DNA of 64,000 bases from Salegentibacter tibetensis (GCF_020164485.1 NZ_JAIQZA010000018.1:21820-85819); one strand, 5' to 3'. Shown: positions 9,157-19,441, counted from the stretch's first letter. Numbers and translations are program-made. The notes: generated by a model not told the origin, from the letters alone.

Positions 9157-10284
9157 TTAAAAGATAGCATCAATGATCTGGTCACGAATACTTTGGTTTG
9201 CGGCAGCAGCCAGTGCTACAGAGACAAATAAACCAATCATCGCGTAAGAGAAATCTTTAAAGATCATCCTACCGGCTTTCATACGATGTTTTTTACCTTT
9301 TTTATTTCTAGCCAGGCTTATCGCGATTTCCCTACCCCCAATAATACCAAGGAATACCCAGGTAGTACTCATTGGTACCGTACTAATAAACAGCTTGTAA
9401 ATAAGCAGGATTACATAAGTTAAATCTACTAAGGTCGCTGCACGAATATCAGAAATCCTTACCTTCTCACTTACTACTTCCTGGATTTTATCTCCACGTA
9501 AATAATATAGAAAGCCAAGGCCTGCGAAAATACTTAGGGCAAAGATGATAAATTGAGTTAATGTTTGTTCTCTAGGTAGGAATACGGCAATATTGGCACC
9601 GTCTTGCATTACCCAAACAGCCCAAAGAGTACCACTAACTACCCACTGCACAATAGTCCAACCAACGTGGGTTTTTCGGCTTTTAAAATATTTTTTAATA
9701 AAATTATAAGAAAGGTACCATACCAGGAATGAAAGTATAAAGGCCATGATATAACCCGTCCAACTCTTCCATACCACCGAAGTAATACCTGAAGTATCAG
9801 CACTAAACACACTCAAAAGTAAAAACGTGGTAGAAACCGGCATTTTTAAACGCGTAAGAATCAACAATACCAGCGGTGCGATTACCTGGAAAAAACTAAA
9901 TTGTTCAGGATGAGGATAATTTGAAGTACCATCGGGATTTAAAAGACGTTGATAGGTAACATCCCCATCATAATAAATCCAACTAAAAGTAACGGTTGCA
10001 AGAAAAATACCCCCTGTAAACAACCAAAGCACCCACCACTTTTTATTTTTATTACTTTCAATAAATGTCCCCAGAGATTGTATACTGTCGTTGGCCACAG
10101 CCGCATAAGCAGCGAAGAAAAAACCAACCCACATCGCCGCACGACCATAACCTGTAGAAATTCCTGCTACAATAATACCAACAATGATAAGCGATAGAAA
10201 TGTTTTTTCCTGAACCATAAAGTCCAGGACGTTCAAATAGGGACGGGACCGGTCACTACGTTGAAACTTACTGCCTTTTGCCAT
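9157..10284 (-). CDS. PiT-like phosphate permease family membrane protein
   Basis: A 375-residue protein with about nine membrane helices. Two PiT-like half-motifs are recognisable: AAVANDSIQSLGT (near 60) and MPVSTTFLLLSVFSA (near 150), with a second PMSTTWVFLGIIGGRE in the C-terminal half. PiT transporters couple phosphate uptake to Na+ or H+. This branch lacks the canonical GANDVAN spelling, so the substrate could be another anion. It stands alone, 77 bp downstream of the amidohydrolase start. No regulatory PhoU-like neighbour is present. Confidence 0.7.
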   Translation of the reverse strand: MAKGSKFQRSDRSRPYLNVLDFMVQEKTFLSLIIVGIIVAGISTGYGRAAMWVGFFFAAYAAVANDSIQSLGTFIESNKNKKWWVLWLFTGGIFLATVTFSWIYYDGDVTYQRLLNPDGTSNYPHPEQFSFFQVIAPLVLLILTRLKMPVSTTFLLLSVFSADTSGITSVVWKSWTGYIMAFILSFLVWYLSYNFIKKYFKSRKTHVGWTIVQWVVSGTLWAVWVMQDGANIAVFLPREQTLTQFIIFALSIFAGLGFLYYLRGDKIQEVVSEKVRISDIRAATLVDLTYVILLIYKLFISTVPMSTTWVFLGIIGGREIAISLARNKKGKKHRMKAGRMIFKDFSYAMIGLFVSVALAAAANQSIRDQIIDAIF

Positions 10285-10501
10285 TTAAGTAGCTGTTTTA
10301 ATAGATTTGTTGTTTTTAAAATTGGCCTTCACAGAACACCATATTGAAAATTGGGTACAATATTAGTTAGTTCTAATGTTAATTTTGAATTTCTAATGTT
10401 GTGTTATTGTTAAGGAATTTTACATAGAACATACCCTTAGACTACTGAAATAAAGACTTCTACATAATCACATCTCGTAAATTATATTGTGAATAAAGCA
10501 A

Positions 10502-10636
10502 AAGAGGCAGTCTGAAAAGGTTTATAAAATCGTCATTCTAAACTGGTTTCAGAATCTAAGATGTTGATAATCAAAATATGTTAGAAGCTGAACCAAGTTC
10601 AGCTTGACGAAACCAGATCTTTTCAGACAGCCTCTT
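10502..10636 (-). terminator. Terminator hairpin with REP-like element in its loop
   Basis: The outer arms (10502-10519 and 10619-10636) are complementary over 17 of 18 bases and carry A/T tracts, as for the terminator of the barrel gene read from the right. The ~99-nt loop is filled by a second palindrome starting GTCATTCTAAACTGG and ending CAGCTTGAC, the same element seen at 16.6 kb. The remaining 10285-10500 is AT-rich and probably holds the permease promoter; I see nothing else there. Confidence 0.7.
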
Positions 10637-10661
10637 TAAAAGTTTATGAATATTTTTTTTA

Positions 10662-12386
10662 CTAAAAATCAAATTTATAAGTTGCTCCGGCAAGAACCTG
10701 TAATCCCTGAACCCTAAAGTTTGTCCAACGTTGGTAATCATTGTTCAACAAGTTGCTTCCTTTTGCAAATATCGAAAGTCTTTCATTAAAGCGGTAGCCC
10801 AAATGAGCATTCACATCAAAAAAGCTGTCAAGTGTAACTGTACTCATTGTTGGTTCTCCTGCTGAAGCTACCCTTTCCTGATCAAAACGCTCGCCAATAT
10901 AGAATAAGTTAGCTCCTGTGTACCACTTCTCGTTAATTTGGTAATCGGCATTTAATGAGGCTTTAAAATCTGGAAGATTCCAGGCTTCTACTTCGTTGTC
11001 TGTGCTGTAATTAAAGTATTCAGCATTAATTCCAAGACGAAAGTTTCGGTTTACATCAACATTTACTTCTCCGGCAACCGACAGGGTTTTTACATCATCA
11101 TAAACTACTTCAAAGGAATTCCCGTAAGCATAATTTTCAGCCATTAAATCGTTCGCCTGCGCATTTCGCTTAAACAATGCTTTGTTGAATTGCGACTCAT
11201 AGCCTGTTTTAAAATTATAAGAAATACTATTACTCAATTTTCCTTTAGCCCCAACGTACGCATTGTACTCATTGTCGGTTGGCCTAATTTCTAAGCTTGG
11301 AGATACATAAGGATTTTCCTGAATAAACCTGTAATAGGTGTTTTGTTGCAGTCCACCTTCCAGCCCGGCATAAGGCGTAAAATAATCACCGCCCAACCTG
11401 TAACTTGCTGTTACTTTTGGATAGATATAAAAGTTGCCATCGCTGTTTTCAATATCCTGACTATAGAAAAAAGCCACACCAAGATTTAAGGTAAGGTCGT
11501 CCCTTAGAATTAATAGACTGGGATTAATGCCAAAGTTCATAAAGGTATATTCATAATTTTCCGTAGCCAGAAATTGCTCTCCCATTTGACCATTTACGAT
11601 ATCTGTATAGATATTTGTGGTAATTAATTCATCACCGATATTAACTTCAAAAGTACCACGGGTATCAAAATGATTTTCTGCAGTGGAATATGCATCACCC
11701 GTATGTCTGAATTTTGCCTTTGCGTTATCAAAAAACGAATCGTAAAGTTCTATTTCCCCACCTGCATAAGCTGAGAAATAATTCTGAGAAGGGTTTATTG
11801 CATTTATTTCTGCATTACTGAAATTAGCATTTTGCGGTAATCCATACCAGTTAAAAAGTTGGTGCTGGGCCCCTACTTCGGTTTTCCATCCCAAATTACG
11901 TGTTTTAGAATTATAGCTTAAGTTTAATTCGGTATCATAAAATTTATCATCCAGTGCTACTCCTTCAATACCACCTTGAGATGAATTATGATCTAAATAG
12001 ATTCCAAAATTATCGCTTCGGCTTACTTCCAGGTTGCTGTAAAATTCGGCTAGAAGGTTACCGTAATTTCCAAAACCAAGACTCGCATAATTATCGTAAA
12101 CCTTTACCGGTCTCTCCCTTTCTACGGTAGTAGCACGTCCTTTCGCAGGAGTAAACGTAGATGCCACCGGAACAGAAAATATACTGTATTGCACCGGCCT
12201 TTTTTCTGTCCTAACAGAATCTGACTGGCTGGGAGTTTGCTTTATCTTGTTAGCATCTTGCACCGTAGGGGTATATGGCTTTATAACCGTTACAGTTTCG
12301 CTATCTATAGGATCCTGAGCAAAAAGAACCCCACTAATTAAAAACGTACTTAAAAACAGGCTTCTTTTTATTGAAAACATTTGCAT
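10662..12386 (-). CDS. TonB-receptor-like outer-membrane barrel protein
   Basis: A 574-residue outer-membrane protein. Residues 1-23 are a signal peptide ending VLFAQ. A short periplasmic stretch with TVIKPYTPTVQDANKIKQ follows. From about 90 onward alternating amphipathic strands fill the protein, closing with an aromatic end (GATYKFDF) typical of barrel insertion. There is no clear TonB plug domain, so transport by TonB is uncertain. It lies 35 bp downstream of the large TPR gene on the same strand. The two form an operon and probably act together at the outer membrane. Substrate unknown. Confidence 0.78.
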   Translation of the reverse strand: MQMFSIKRSLFLSTFLISGVLFAQDPIDSETVTVIKPYTPTVQDANKIKQTPSQSDSVRTEKRPVQYSIFSVPVASTFTPAKGRATTVERERPVKVYDNYASLGFGNYGNLLAEFYSNLEVSRSDNFGIYLDHNSSQGGIEGVALDDKFYDTELNLSYNSKTRNLGWKTEVGAQHQLFNWYGLPQNANFSNAEINAINPSQNYFSAYAGGEIELYDSFFDNAKAKFRHTGDAYSTAENHFDTRGTFEVNIGDELITTNIYTDIVNGQMGEQFLATENYEYTFMNFGINPSLLILRDDLTLNLGVAFFYSQDIENSDGNFYIYPKVTASYRLGGDYFTPYAGLEGGLQQNTYYRFIQENPYVSPSLEIRPTDNEYNAYVGAKGKLSNSISYNFKTGYESQFNKALFKRNAQANDLMAENYAYGNSFEVVYDDVKTLSVAGEVNVDVNRNFRLGINAEYFNYSTDNEVEAWNLPDFKASLNADYQINEKWYTGANLFYIGERFDQERVASAGEPTMSTVTLDSFFDVNAHLGYRFNERLSIFAKGSNLLNNDYQRWTNFRVQGLQVLAGATYKFDF

Positions 12387-12420
12387 ATAGAAATTCTTAA
12401 ATGTTAGATTGAAAGTTGAA

Positions 12421-15400
12421 TTAGTTATTTGCTTCTACTGAAGAATTGGTTTTTGCCGCTTCTGTCTTTATCCTGGAGAGTTCCCGCTTTGCTTCCTGTA
12501 CAATTTCAGGATAGTTGGGGAAATTCTTAATTACATTTTCCAAAATATAAGTGGCCTGATAAGTGTCGTCCAGTTCGTAGAAGTTATCGGCCATTAAGAC
12601 CAAACCTTTTGCTCCCCAACGTTTATAACCGGAAAAATCTTTAGCCAGGATTTGTACCGCTGCATTGGAAGCTTCGAAGTTTCCGCTTTCATTTTTAAAA
12701 TAAGCATCATAATATAAAGCCTCGGCAGCCAATTCTCCTTTGGCTGTTTTTTGCACTTCGGAATATGCGCTTTTCGCTTTACCCATATTTCCTGAAGCAA
12801 AAGCTGCACGAGCCACAATAACACGGGCATCGGTTCTAGCTTCTGAATCTGATGCTGAATTAGCCAATACCTTATCGGCGTAATTAGCAGCTTTTTCCGG
12901 CTGATTTAATTCCAGGTAAGATTTCATAAGGTTAGATTGTGCAAAAATTACATTTTGCTCAGAGCTGGCTTCTTTTTCAAGCTTCTCCAAATAACCAACG
13001 GCTTCGCGATAGTTTTCATTTTCCAGCAAGATTTCAGATAACCTTGAAAGTGCCTGTTCGGTAAATTCATTTTTAGGTTTATCGGCTACAAAACGGTATT
13101 TAGCTGCTGCTTTGTCTTTGCTTCCATTTCTAAAATATAATTGCGCTAAATAGAAATTCGCGTTTATAGAATGGATTCCCTTAGGAAAACGTTGCAGGTA
13201 ATTTTCAAATCCGCTAATCGCCCTGTCATATTCATTATTAAAATATTGATTTTCGGCAGATTCGTAAGTAGTGTTATCCAAATCGGCATCAGTTACTTCA
13301 ACAAAATCTATATTTCTTACCCAGCTGGCATATTCATCGGTACGGCCTAGATCTACATAAACCATTCTCGCGGTAGAAACTGCCTGTTTGGCTTCGGGTG
13401 TATTTGGATAATCGCTAACCACTTTCTTTAACCTTTCCAGCGCGCGGTTTCCATTATCGGCATTATAATGAATCAAGGCCTGGCGTAGCATCGCTTTGGG
13501 TACAAACGCACTTTGTGGCACTTCCCTGATTAAACGATCGTAAGAAGTTAAAGCTTCGCTAGTATTGTTGGCTGAAACATAAGTGTTTCCAAGCTCATAC
13601 ATTGCATCGTCCCTAAAAGAGGAACGGGAATACTGATTTATAAAGCTGCGAAGTTCAGAAATTTTGGTATCTCTTCTGTCAATAAATCCGTAGCTCATCG
13701 CTTTTTGAAAAGCAGCATAATCATTCTCTCCACTTAGCGAAAGTGCTTTATCATAGGCTTCAATTGCCGGCCAGTACTGGCTGCTTACAAAATATGTATC
13801 TCCCAGTCTTAGCAAAGCATCATTCCGGCGGGCCACATCATTAGAGCCATTTTCAGAATAACGCTTAAAATATTCTATCGCTCTGGAATATTCATTCTTT
13901 TTAAAATATGCATATCCAAGGTTATAATCCAGGTTATCCAGTTCCTCTGTACCCTGTGCGGCATTCATCCCTGAAAATTCACGGTAGCCAATTACTGCCT
14001 CATCTATTCGGTTAATATTATATTCACTTTCAGCTTTCCAAAAGGTAGCTTTTGCAGTTATCTGTTGATCCCTGGGCTCAGAGAGCGCTTTCTCGAAATT
14101 AGTTATAGCTTTTGCATAATCACCATCTTCATAAAGTTGAAGTCCGTAATAATAAGCTACTTTTTGATAAGCTTGTTTATCGCTGAAATTGCGATTGTCT
14201 TCTAACAAACGCATAGCCTCTTCAAAATTTCCGGAGGTAAGGAAAGAGTCTATTAGCAAACTTTCCATGGCCGCCCTGTTTTCAGAATTTGGATATTTTT
14301 CAATAAAATTTATCAAAACCTGGGACGGACTCTCATAACTGTTACCAATCTCATAACTCAGCTTAGCGTAATTCATATAGGCATCTTCCTGGATTTTTGG
14401 ATTGAAATCCATTTCTCCGGCATTCTTAAAAGCGTTTAAGGCCTGTTGCTTTTGATTGGATTCCAAATAAGATTGCGCTAAATGATAATAAGCGTTTTGC
14501 GCGATCTCGTTCCTCCCATCTATAATTTTATTAAATTCAGAGATCGCTTTTTCGTAATCTCCTTGTTTATAATAAGCATATCCCAACTGGTAATAATCTG
14601 TATTATTCCACCTCCCGCGGTCCCCGCTATATTCGGTTAGATAAGGCAAAGCCTCTTCATACTGCTCTAAGTTGAAATAACTTTCACCAATAATCTTATT
14701 TAATTGCGAACGCTCTATGCGGTTAGAACTTTGTAATTGTTCTTTGGCAAGTTTAATAGCCTCTTCAAAATTTCCCAGTTTAAAATTCATATCGGCCTGG
14801 AAATAAGAAAGGTCTTCACTGTATCGATCGTTACTACTTACCTCCTCAAAATATTCGTTGGCTTGTTCATAATCATCGCCCTCGTAGGCCATATAACCAA
14901 TATAATATTTAGCTTGAGAACCGTATTCCTGAGAATTACGAACCCTTTCTAAATACTTACGAGCTTCATCATATTGTTTTGCTCTGAAATAGGCATAGCC
15001 ATTATTAAAATAATAGCGATCCCTGTCTGCCCGGCTCATGCTCTTTTCATCAACTTTATCGTACCATTTGCGGGCCAGGGAATATTTTCCGGTCTGAAAA
15101 TAATAATCGGCTACATCAAGATAAGCCGAATTGGTTTTTGTGCTGGTAGGATAACGGCTTACAAAACGCTCCATTAACCTATCGGCACCGGGTTGATTTA
15201 ATCTTACGGCCGCATTGGCAATATAGTAAGCACAATCTCCCTCAATTTTCTCGTCTTCGGTTTGCTCTTTAACTTCATCGAACAGGTTTTGGGCAGCCAA
15301 AAACTGCTGATTGTTATAAAGTTCAAGGGCTTTATTAAATTCAGCGAGATCGTGAGTATAATTGGCCGACCGCTGTGAATTTCCGTGAAAAGAGAAGAAT

Positions 15401-15438
15401 ATTAAAACAACAAACAGGATAATTTTGTTAGGTGTCAT
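12421..15438 (-). CDS. Large exported TPR-repeat protein
   Basis: A 1005-residue protein with a signal peptide (residues 1-21, FHGNSQ) and TPR-type helical repeats almost throughout. Many units read like YYxLGYAYYKQGDYEKAI or YFKKNEYSRAIEYFKRY. Repeats of this kind bind proteins and build scaffolds. It opens an operon with the outer-membrane barrel gene 35 bp downstream, which suggests a periplasmic partner for that barrel. Similar TPR/barrel pairs are conserved in Flavobacteriia, but I know no established function. It is divergent from ftsE across 161 bp. Confidence 0.82.
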   Translation of the reverse strand: MTPNKIILFVVLIFFSFHGNSQRSANYTHDLAEFNKALELYNNQQFLAAQNLFDEVKEQTEDEKIEGDCAYYIANAAVRLNQPGADRLMERFVSRYPTSTKTNSAYLDVADYYFQTGKYSLARKWYDKVDEKSMSRADRDRYYFNNGYAYFRAKQYDEARKYLERVRNSQEYGSQAKYYIGYMAYEGDDYEQANEYFEEVSSNDRYSEDLSYFQADMNFKLGNFEEAIKLAKEQLQSSNRIERSQLNKIIGESYFNLEQYEEALPYLTEYSGDRGRWNNTDYYQLGYAYYKQGDYEKAISEFNKIIDGRNEIAQNAYYHLAQSYLESNQKQQALNAFKNAGEMDFNPKIQEDAYMNYAKLSYEIGNSYESPSQVLINFIEKYPNSENRAAMESLLIDSFLTSGNFEEAMRLLEDNRNFSDKQAYQKVAYYYGLQLYEDGDYAKAITNFEKALSEPRDQQITAKATFWKAESEYNINRIDEAVIGYREFSGMNAAQGTEELDNLDYNLGYAYFKKNEYSRAIEYFKRYSENGSNDVARRNDALLRLGDTYFVSSQYWPAIEAYDKALSLSGENDYAAFQKAMSYGFIDRRDTKISELRSFINQYSRSSFRDDAMYELGNTYVSANNTSEALTSYDRLIREVPQSAFVPKAMLRQALIHYNADNGNRALERLKKVVSDYPNTPEAKQAVSTARMVYVDLGRTDEYASWVRNIDFVEVTDADLDNTTYESAENQYFNNEYDRAISGFENYLQRFPKGIHSINANFYLAQLYFRNGSKDKAAAKYRFVADKPKNEFTEQALSRLSEILLENENYREAVGYLEKLEKEASSEQNVIFAQSNLMKSYLELNQPEKAANYADKVLANSASDSEARTDARVIVARAAFASGNMGKAKSAYSEVQKTAKGELAAEALYYDAYFKNESGNFEASNAAVQILAKDFSGYKRWGAKGLVLMADNFYELDDTYQATYILENVIKNFPNYPEIVQEAKRELSRIKTEAAKTNSSVEANN

Positions 15439-15599
15439 TTATAGATTTTTAAGTTGATGATTCAAAGATAATTTAAACCTTGCTTTATTAACGCCGATAT
15501 AAAGTGATAATTATGTTAATGTAAAAAAAAGTAAACCCGCGGCTTTTGAAAAATGTATATTTACCGATATTTTTACACTGAAGAAAAGCCTTAACTTTT

Positions 15600-16283
15600 A
15601 TGTCTAATACCGTCCTGGAATTAAAGAACGCTGCTATTTATCAGCGTGAAAGCCTTATTTTATCTGAAGTAGATGTACACATAAACAAAGGCGAATTTGT
15701 TTATCTTATTGGTAAAACCGGAACCGGAAAAAGTAGTTTTATGAAAACTCTTTACGGCGATTTACCACTAAATGAAGGTGAAGGGACTATAGTAGATTTT
15801 AATTTGCGGACGCTTAAGGAAAAAGACATTCCTTTTCTTAGAAGGAAACTTGGCGTTGTTTTTCAGGATTTTAAATTGTTAACCGATAGAAATATTAAAG
15901 ACAATTTGCTTTTTGTGCTGAAAGCCACAGGCTGGAAAGACCAGAAAGGTATGGATAGCAAAATAGATGAAGTGCTGGATAAAGTAGGGATGAAATCTAA
16001 AGGATTTAAATATCCTTATCAGCTCTCCGGCGGGGAACAGCAACGTGTTGCTATTGCACGCGCTCTTTTAAATGACCCCGAACTCATCCTTGCCGATGAA
16101 CCTACCGGCAACCTTGATCCGCAAACTTCAGTAGAAGTTATGGAAGTGCTACAGGAAATCAGTAAAAACGGAAACACCATCCTTATGGCTACGCACGATT
16201 ATGCTTTATTGCTGAAATATCCTTCCAAAACCTTAAAATGTGATGGGCAACGTGTTTTTGAGGTTGTTCAAAAATCTGTTTAG
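15600..16283 (+). CDS. ftsE: Cell-division ABC ATPase FtsE
   Basis: A 227-residue stand-alone ABC ATPase. It has Walker [10 protein letters not shown] (37-45), the FtsE-like [14 protein letters not shown], signature LSGGEQQR, Walker [14 protein letters not shown] and MATHDYALL. With the membrane protein FtsX it drives periplasmic peptidoglycan hydrolysis during division. FtsX is not next to it here, as is usual in Bacteroidota. An alternative is a LolD/MacB-type ATPase, but the length and the FQDFKLL motif favour FtsE. The stop overlaps by 4 bp the stop of the converging gene. Confidence 0.88.
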   Translation: MSNTVLELKNAAIYQRESLILSEVDVHINKGEFVYLIGKTGTGKSSFMKTLYGDLPLNEGEGTIVDFNLRTLKEKDIPFLRRKLGVVFQDFKLLTDRNIKDNLLFVLKATGWKDQKGMDSKIDEVLDKVGMKSKGFKYPYQLSGGEQQRVAIARALLNDPELILADEPTGNLDPQTSVEVMEVLQEISKNGNTILMATHDYALLLKYPSKTLKCDGQRVFEVVQKSV

Positions 16284-16540
16284 GGCTGAACCTCATCAGC
16301 TTTTACCCTGTGCGGTTTTTTATTGATAAAAAGGTAGTAAAAATTTACGCCTACAATAACCGCATTGGTAATAATCACCGGCCAGGAATTGATTAAAATT
16401 CCGTAGATAATAAAGAAAATACAGCCCAGGCTATTTACAATTCTAAGCTTGAGGATATTTTTCATAAAGAAAGAAATCGCGACGAAAAAAGAGGACAGGT
16501 AACCTATCCATTCTGTTAGACTAATTCCCAGGAATTCCAT
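16280..16540 (-). CDS. Small YgjV-like inner-membrane protein
   Basis: An 86-residue protein with three membrane helices (about 10-28, 32-50 and 52-72) and a charged end. The start EWIGYLSSFFVAISF and the segment LGCIFFIIYGILINSWPV match the small YgjV/MtN3-like membrane family of Bacteroidota. Function unknown. Its 3' end overlaps ftsE by 4 bp tail to tail. Confidence 0.7.
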   Translation of the reverse strand: MEFLGISLTEWIGYLSSFFVAISFFMKNILKLRIVNSLGCIFFIIYGILINSWPVIITNAVIVGVNFYYLFINKKPHRVKADEVQP

Positions 16541-16550
16541 ATAAAAAAAG

Positions 16551-16666
16551 AAGAGTTTGTTTGAAAAGTTCTCAAGCTCGTCATTCTGAACTCGTTTCAG
16601 AATCTAAAATGTTAGAACCTGAAACAAGTTCAGGTTGACGGAAAAGGACAATCCAAACAAACTCTT
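16551..16666 (-). terminator. Terminator hairpin with REP-like element in its loop
   Basis: Outer arms AAGAGTTTGTTTG (16551-16563) and CAAACAAACTCTT (16654-16666) pair perfectly over 13 bp and lie just after typA, as its terminator should. The loop contains the dispersed palindrome from GTCATTCTGAACTCG to AAGTTCAGGTTGAC. The outer stem differs from the one at 10.5 kb, but the inner element is the same. Confidence 0.75.
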
Positions 16667-16679
16667 TAAAGTTGAGTGA

Positions 16680-18479
16680 TTAAACTATTTTATTTCTCTT
16701 TCTCTCGTTTTCTGTCAGGTAGATTTTACGCAACCTTAGGTGACTTGGAGTAACCTCAACATATTCATCTTTCTGAATGTATTCCAGAGCTTCTTCCAAA
16801 GAAAATTTAAGTGCAGGTACAATCTTAGCTTTATCATCTGCACCCGAAGAACGTACGTTAGAAAGTTTTTTGGTCTTGGTTATATTTACCGCCATATCAT
16901 CCTGACGTGAATTTTCACCAATTACCTGACCCTCATAAATTTCTTCTCCCGGATCTACGAAAAACTTCCCTCTATCCTGAAGTTTATCTATAGAATAAGG
17001 AATTGCTTTTCCGCGTTCCATAGAGATCAACGAACCGTTTTGTCTTTGTGGAATTCCCCCTTTTAATGGCTGATATTCCTTGAAACGGTGCGCCATAATA
17101 GCTTCACCTGCCGTAGCAGTAAGCAATTGATTACGCAAACCTATAATTCCTCTTGAAGGAATCAAAAACTGAATAATCATTCGCTCGCCACGGGTTTCCA
17201 TGCTTAGCATTTCTCCCTTTCGCATCGTTACCATTTCTACAGCTTTTCCTGAAACTTCTTCAGGTAAATCTATAGTTAGTTCTTCTACCGGCTCACATTT
17301 TTCACCATCAATTTCCTTGATAATCACCTGTGGCTGACCAATCTGAAGCTCATAACCTTCTCTCCTCATCGTTTCGATAAGAACAGAAAGGTGCATTACT
17401 CCACGGCCATAAACCAAAAATTTATCGGCACTATCGGTTTCCTTTACCCTAAGAGCAAGGTTTTTCTCTAATTCTTTGGTAAGTCTTTCTTTAATATGCC
17501 TTGAAGTCACAAACTTTCCATCTTTTCCAAAGAAAGGAGAATCGTTAATTGTGAAAAGCATACTCATTGTAGGCTCATCTATAGCGATGGTTTTAAGACC
17601 TTCAGGATTTTCAATATCGGCTACGGTATCACCAATTTCAAAACCTTCAAGACCAACAATAGCACAAATATCACCTAGCTGAACTTCTTCTACTTTTTTA
17701 CGGCCTAAACCTTCAAAAATAAAAAGTTCTTTAATTCTTGTCTTTTTAATACTACCATCACGCTTCACTAAAGAAACCTGCATTCCTTCTTTTAAATGCC
17801 CGCGTTGAACCCTCCCAATAGCAATTCTTCCGGTAAAAGAAGAGAAATCTAAAGAAGTAATAAGCATTTGCGGAGAACCTTCCTGTACTTTAGGAGATGG
17901 AATGTGTTCCAAAACCATATCAAGAAGCGGTTCAATATTTTCTGTTTTTTCGTTAGGATCGTCGCTCATCCAGTTGTTTAGAGCAGAACCATAAACAGTT
18001 GGAAAATCAAGCTGCCATTCTTCGGCGCCCAATTCAAACATAAGGTCAAAAACCTTTTCGTGTACTTCATCTGGAGTACAGTTTGGTTTATCTACCTTGT
18101 TTACTACAACGCAAGGTTTTAAACCAAGATCTATAGCTTTTTGCAATACAAAACGGGTTTGTGGCATTGGGCCTTCAAAGGCATCTACCAGTAATAGCAC
18201 CCCATCGGCCATATTCAATACTCGTTCTACCTCTCCACCAAAGTCGGCGTGGCCAGGAGTATCAATAATATTGATCTTGGTGTCTTTATAGACTACCGAT
18301 ACGTTTTTTGAAGTAATTGTAATACCACGTTCACGTTCCTGGTCGTTGTTATCCAGGATAAGATCTCCGGTGTTCTGGTTATCCCTGAACAAACGGCAGT
18401 GATACATAATTTTGTCTACCAGGGTAGTTTTACCGTGGTCTACGTGCGCGATAATCGCGATGTTTTTAATAGCTGTCAT
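16680..18479 (-). CDS. typA: Ribosome-associated GTPase TypA/BipA
   Basis: A 599-residue translational GTPase. The G domain carries G1 AHVDHGKTTL (11-20), the switch region ERERGITI, G3 DTPGHADFGG and G4 NKVDKP. EF-G-like domains II, III and V follow, and then the BipA-specific C-terminal domain (RGIIGLRNQLLTATAG and NVRSSGADDKAK). It acts at the 50S subunit during ribosome assembly and stress. Length and domain order are standard. It is a single-gene unit. Confidence 0.96.
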   Translation of the reverse strand: MTAIKNIAIIAHVDHGKTTLVDKIMYHCRLFRDNQNTGDLILDNNDQERERGITITSKNVSVVYKDTKINIIDTPGHADFGGEVERVLNMADGVLLLVDAFEGPMPQTRFVLQKAIDLGLKPCVVVNKVDKPNCTPDEVHEKVFDLMFELGAEEWQLDFPTVYGSALNNWMSDDPNEKTENIEPLLDMVLEHIPSPKVQEGSPQMLITSLDFSSFTGRIAIGRVQRGHLKEGMQVSLVKRDGSIKKTRIKELFIFEGLGRKKVEEVQLGDICAIVGLEGFEIGDTVADIENPEGLKTIAIDEPTMSMLFTINDSPFFGKDGKFVTSRHIKERLTKELEKNLALRVKETDSADKFLVYGRGVMHLSVLIETMRREGYELQIGQPQVIIKEIDGEKCEPVEELTIDLPEEVSGKAVEMVTMRKGEMLSMETRGERMIIQFLIPSRGIIGLRNQLLTATAGEAIMAHRFKEYQPLKGGIPQRQNGSLISMERGKAIPYSIDKLQDRGKFFVDPGEEIYEGQVIGENSRQDDMAVNITKTKKLSNVRSSGADDKAKIVPALKFSLEEALEYIQKDEYVEVTPSHLRLRKIYLTENERKRNKIV

Positions 18480-18622
18480 ATAAGCGCCTCATTTTTAAGG
18501 CTGCAAATGTACGTCTTATTTTAAAGAAACAAGTATCTAATGCTACTTATTCAAAATAAAATATCCAGGGACAAACAAACTGTAAATCAATAAGTTAATC
18601 TAAAACAAAAGAATCAGAGAAA

Positions 18623-18820
18623 TTAGGAGGCGGGTTTTAGCTTTTTGTAAACGAAAAAACCAAAATAAATAGCGGCAATTGTTCCAAAACCAATGCTTAA
18701 TAATGGTTCTTCCGGTCTTTGGTAAATAAAGAAAATGGTGGCTGCAGTCATTATTACCGCATTAATAAGCAAACGCTTAGGTGTATAATAATTGCTAAAT
18801 TGTTCTTTTAATCCTCCCAT
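18623..18820 (-). CDS. Small two-helix membrane protein
   Basis: A 65-residue protein with membrane helices at about 16-33 and 42-58, separated by a polar turn (YQRPEEP). The end YKKLKPAS is basic. Proteins of this type (often starting GGLKEQF) are common downstream of core genes in Flavobacteriia without known function. It has a plausible ATG and stands 40 bp from the DinB-like gene on the same strand, so the two may be cotranscribed. Confidence 0.6.
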   Translation of the reverse strand: MGGLKEQFSNYYTPKRLLINAVIMTAATIFFIYQRPEEPLLSIGFGTIAAIYFGFFVYKKLKPAS

Positions 18821-18859
18821 AGTTGAAATTTTTGCAAAGCTATGAAATTAAAAACAATT

Positions 18860-19345
18860 TCAATTCTCGTCGGCCGAGGGACCATAGGTAGCAGGCACCG
18901 GAATATCCAGCAATCTAAAACATACCCCTAGTTGTGCCCTGTGATGCGGCAACTGGTTAAGCACCATCATTCTAAGCACAGAGTATTTAGGCATATCCAT
19001 TAAAACCTTTCCGTCCTGGATCATTTTCCAGTTTTTTTCAAATTCCTTTTCCGGTTTTCTTAAAGCTGCTTCTGCTTCAGAAGTATTATTTTGTAATACT
19101 TCAATCATTTCCTCAACAGTATCAAAATCCGGAGATTTATATCCGGCCATGTCCATTTCATCCATTTCCATGGTAGCGGTAATCCAGCTCGGGATTTCAG
19201 CCAGATGATTTGCCAATTGCCGTATGCTCATAGATTTTTTATGTGGCCGCCAATCCATTTTATCCGGTGGGATTCGCTTTAAAAATTTTTCAGTGATTAC
19301 TACTTCGTGCTGAAGTTCAGATATTAAAAGATTTTGTAGTTCCAT
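18860..19345 (-). CDS. DinB-like four-helix metal-binding protein
   Basis: A 161-residue DinB/YfiT-superfamily protein. The three metal-ligand His positions are visible: ELQHEVV near 13, RQLANHLAEI near 47 and LPHHRAQLG near 135. Such proteins form four-helix bundles and include thiol-transferase-like enzymes, but this branch has no assigned reaction. I start at ATG 19345; the frame stays open to a TTG six codons upstream, but that extension (LIFKT) looks non-coding. Confidence 0.8.
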   Translation of the reverse strand: MELQNLLISELQHEVVITEKFLKRIPPDKMDWRPHKKSMSIRQLANHLAEIPSWITATMEMDEMDMAGYKSPDFDTVEEMIEVLQNNTSEAEAALRKPEKEFEKNWKMIQDGKVLMDMPKYSVLRMMVLNQLPHHRAQLGVCFRLLDIPVPATYGPSADEN

Positions 19346-19441
19346 TGTTTTAAAAATTAACAAGGAAAATTACAACAATAACTTCTTGAATTTCGGGTCA
19401 TCTTACAAAAATCAAACTCGGGAAAACACCTAATTTTTGAA

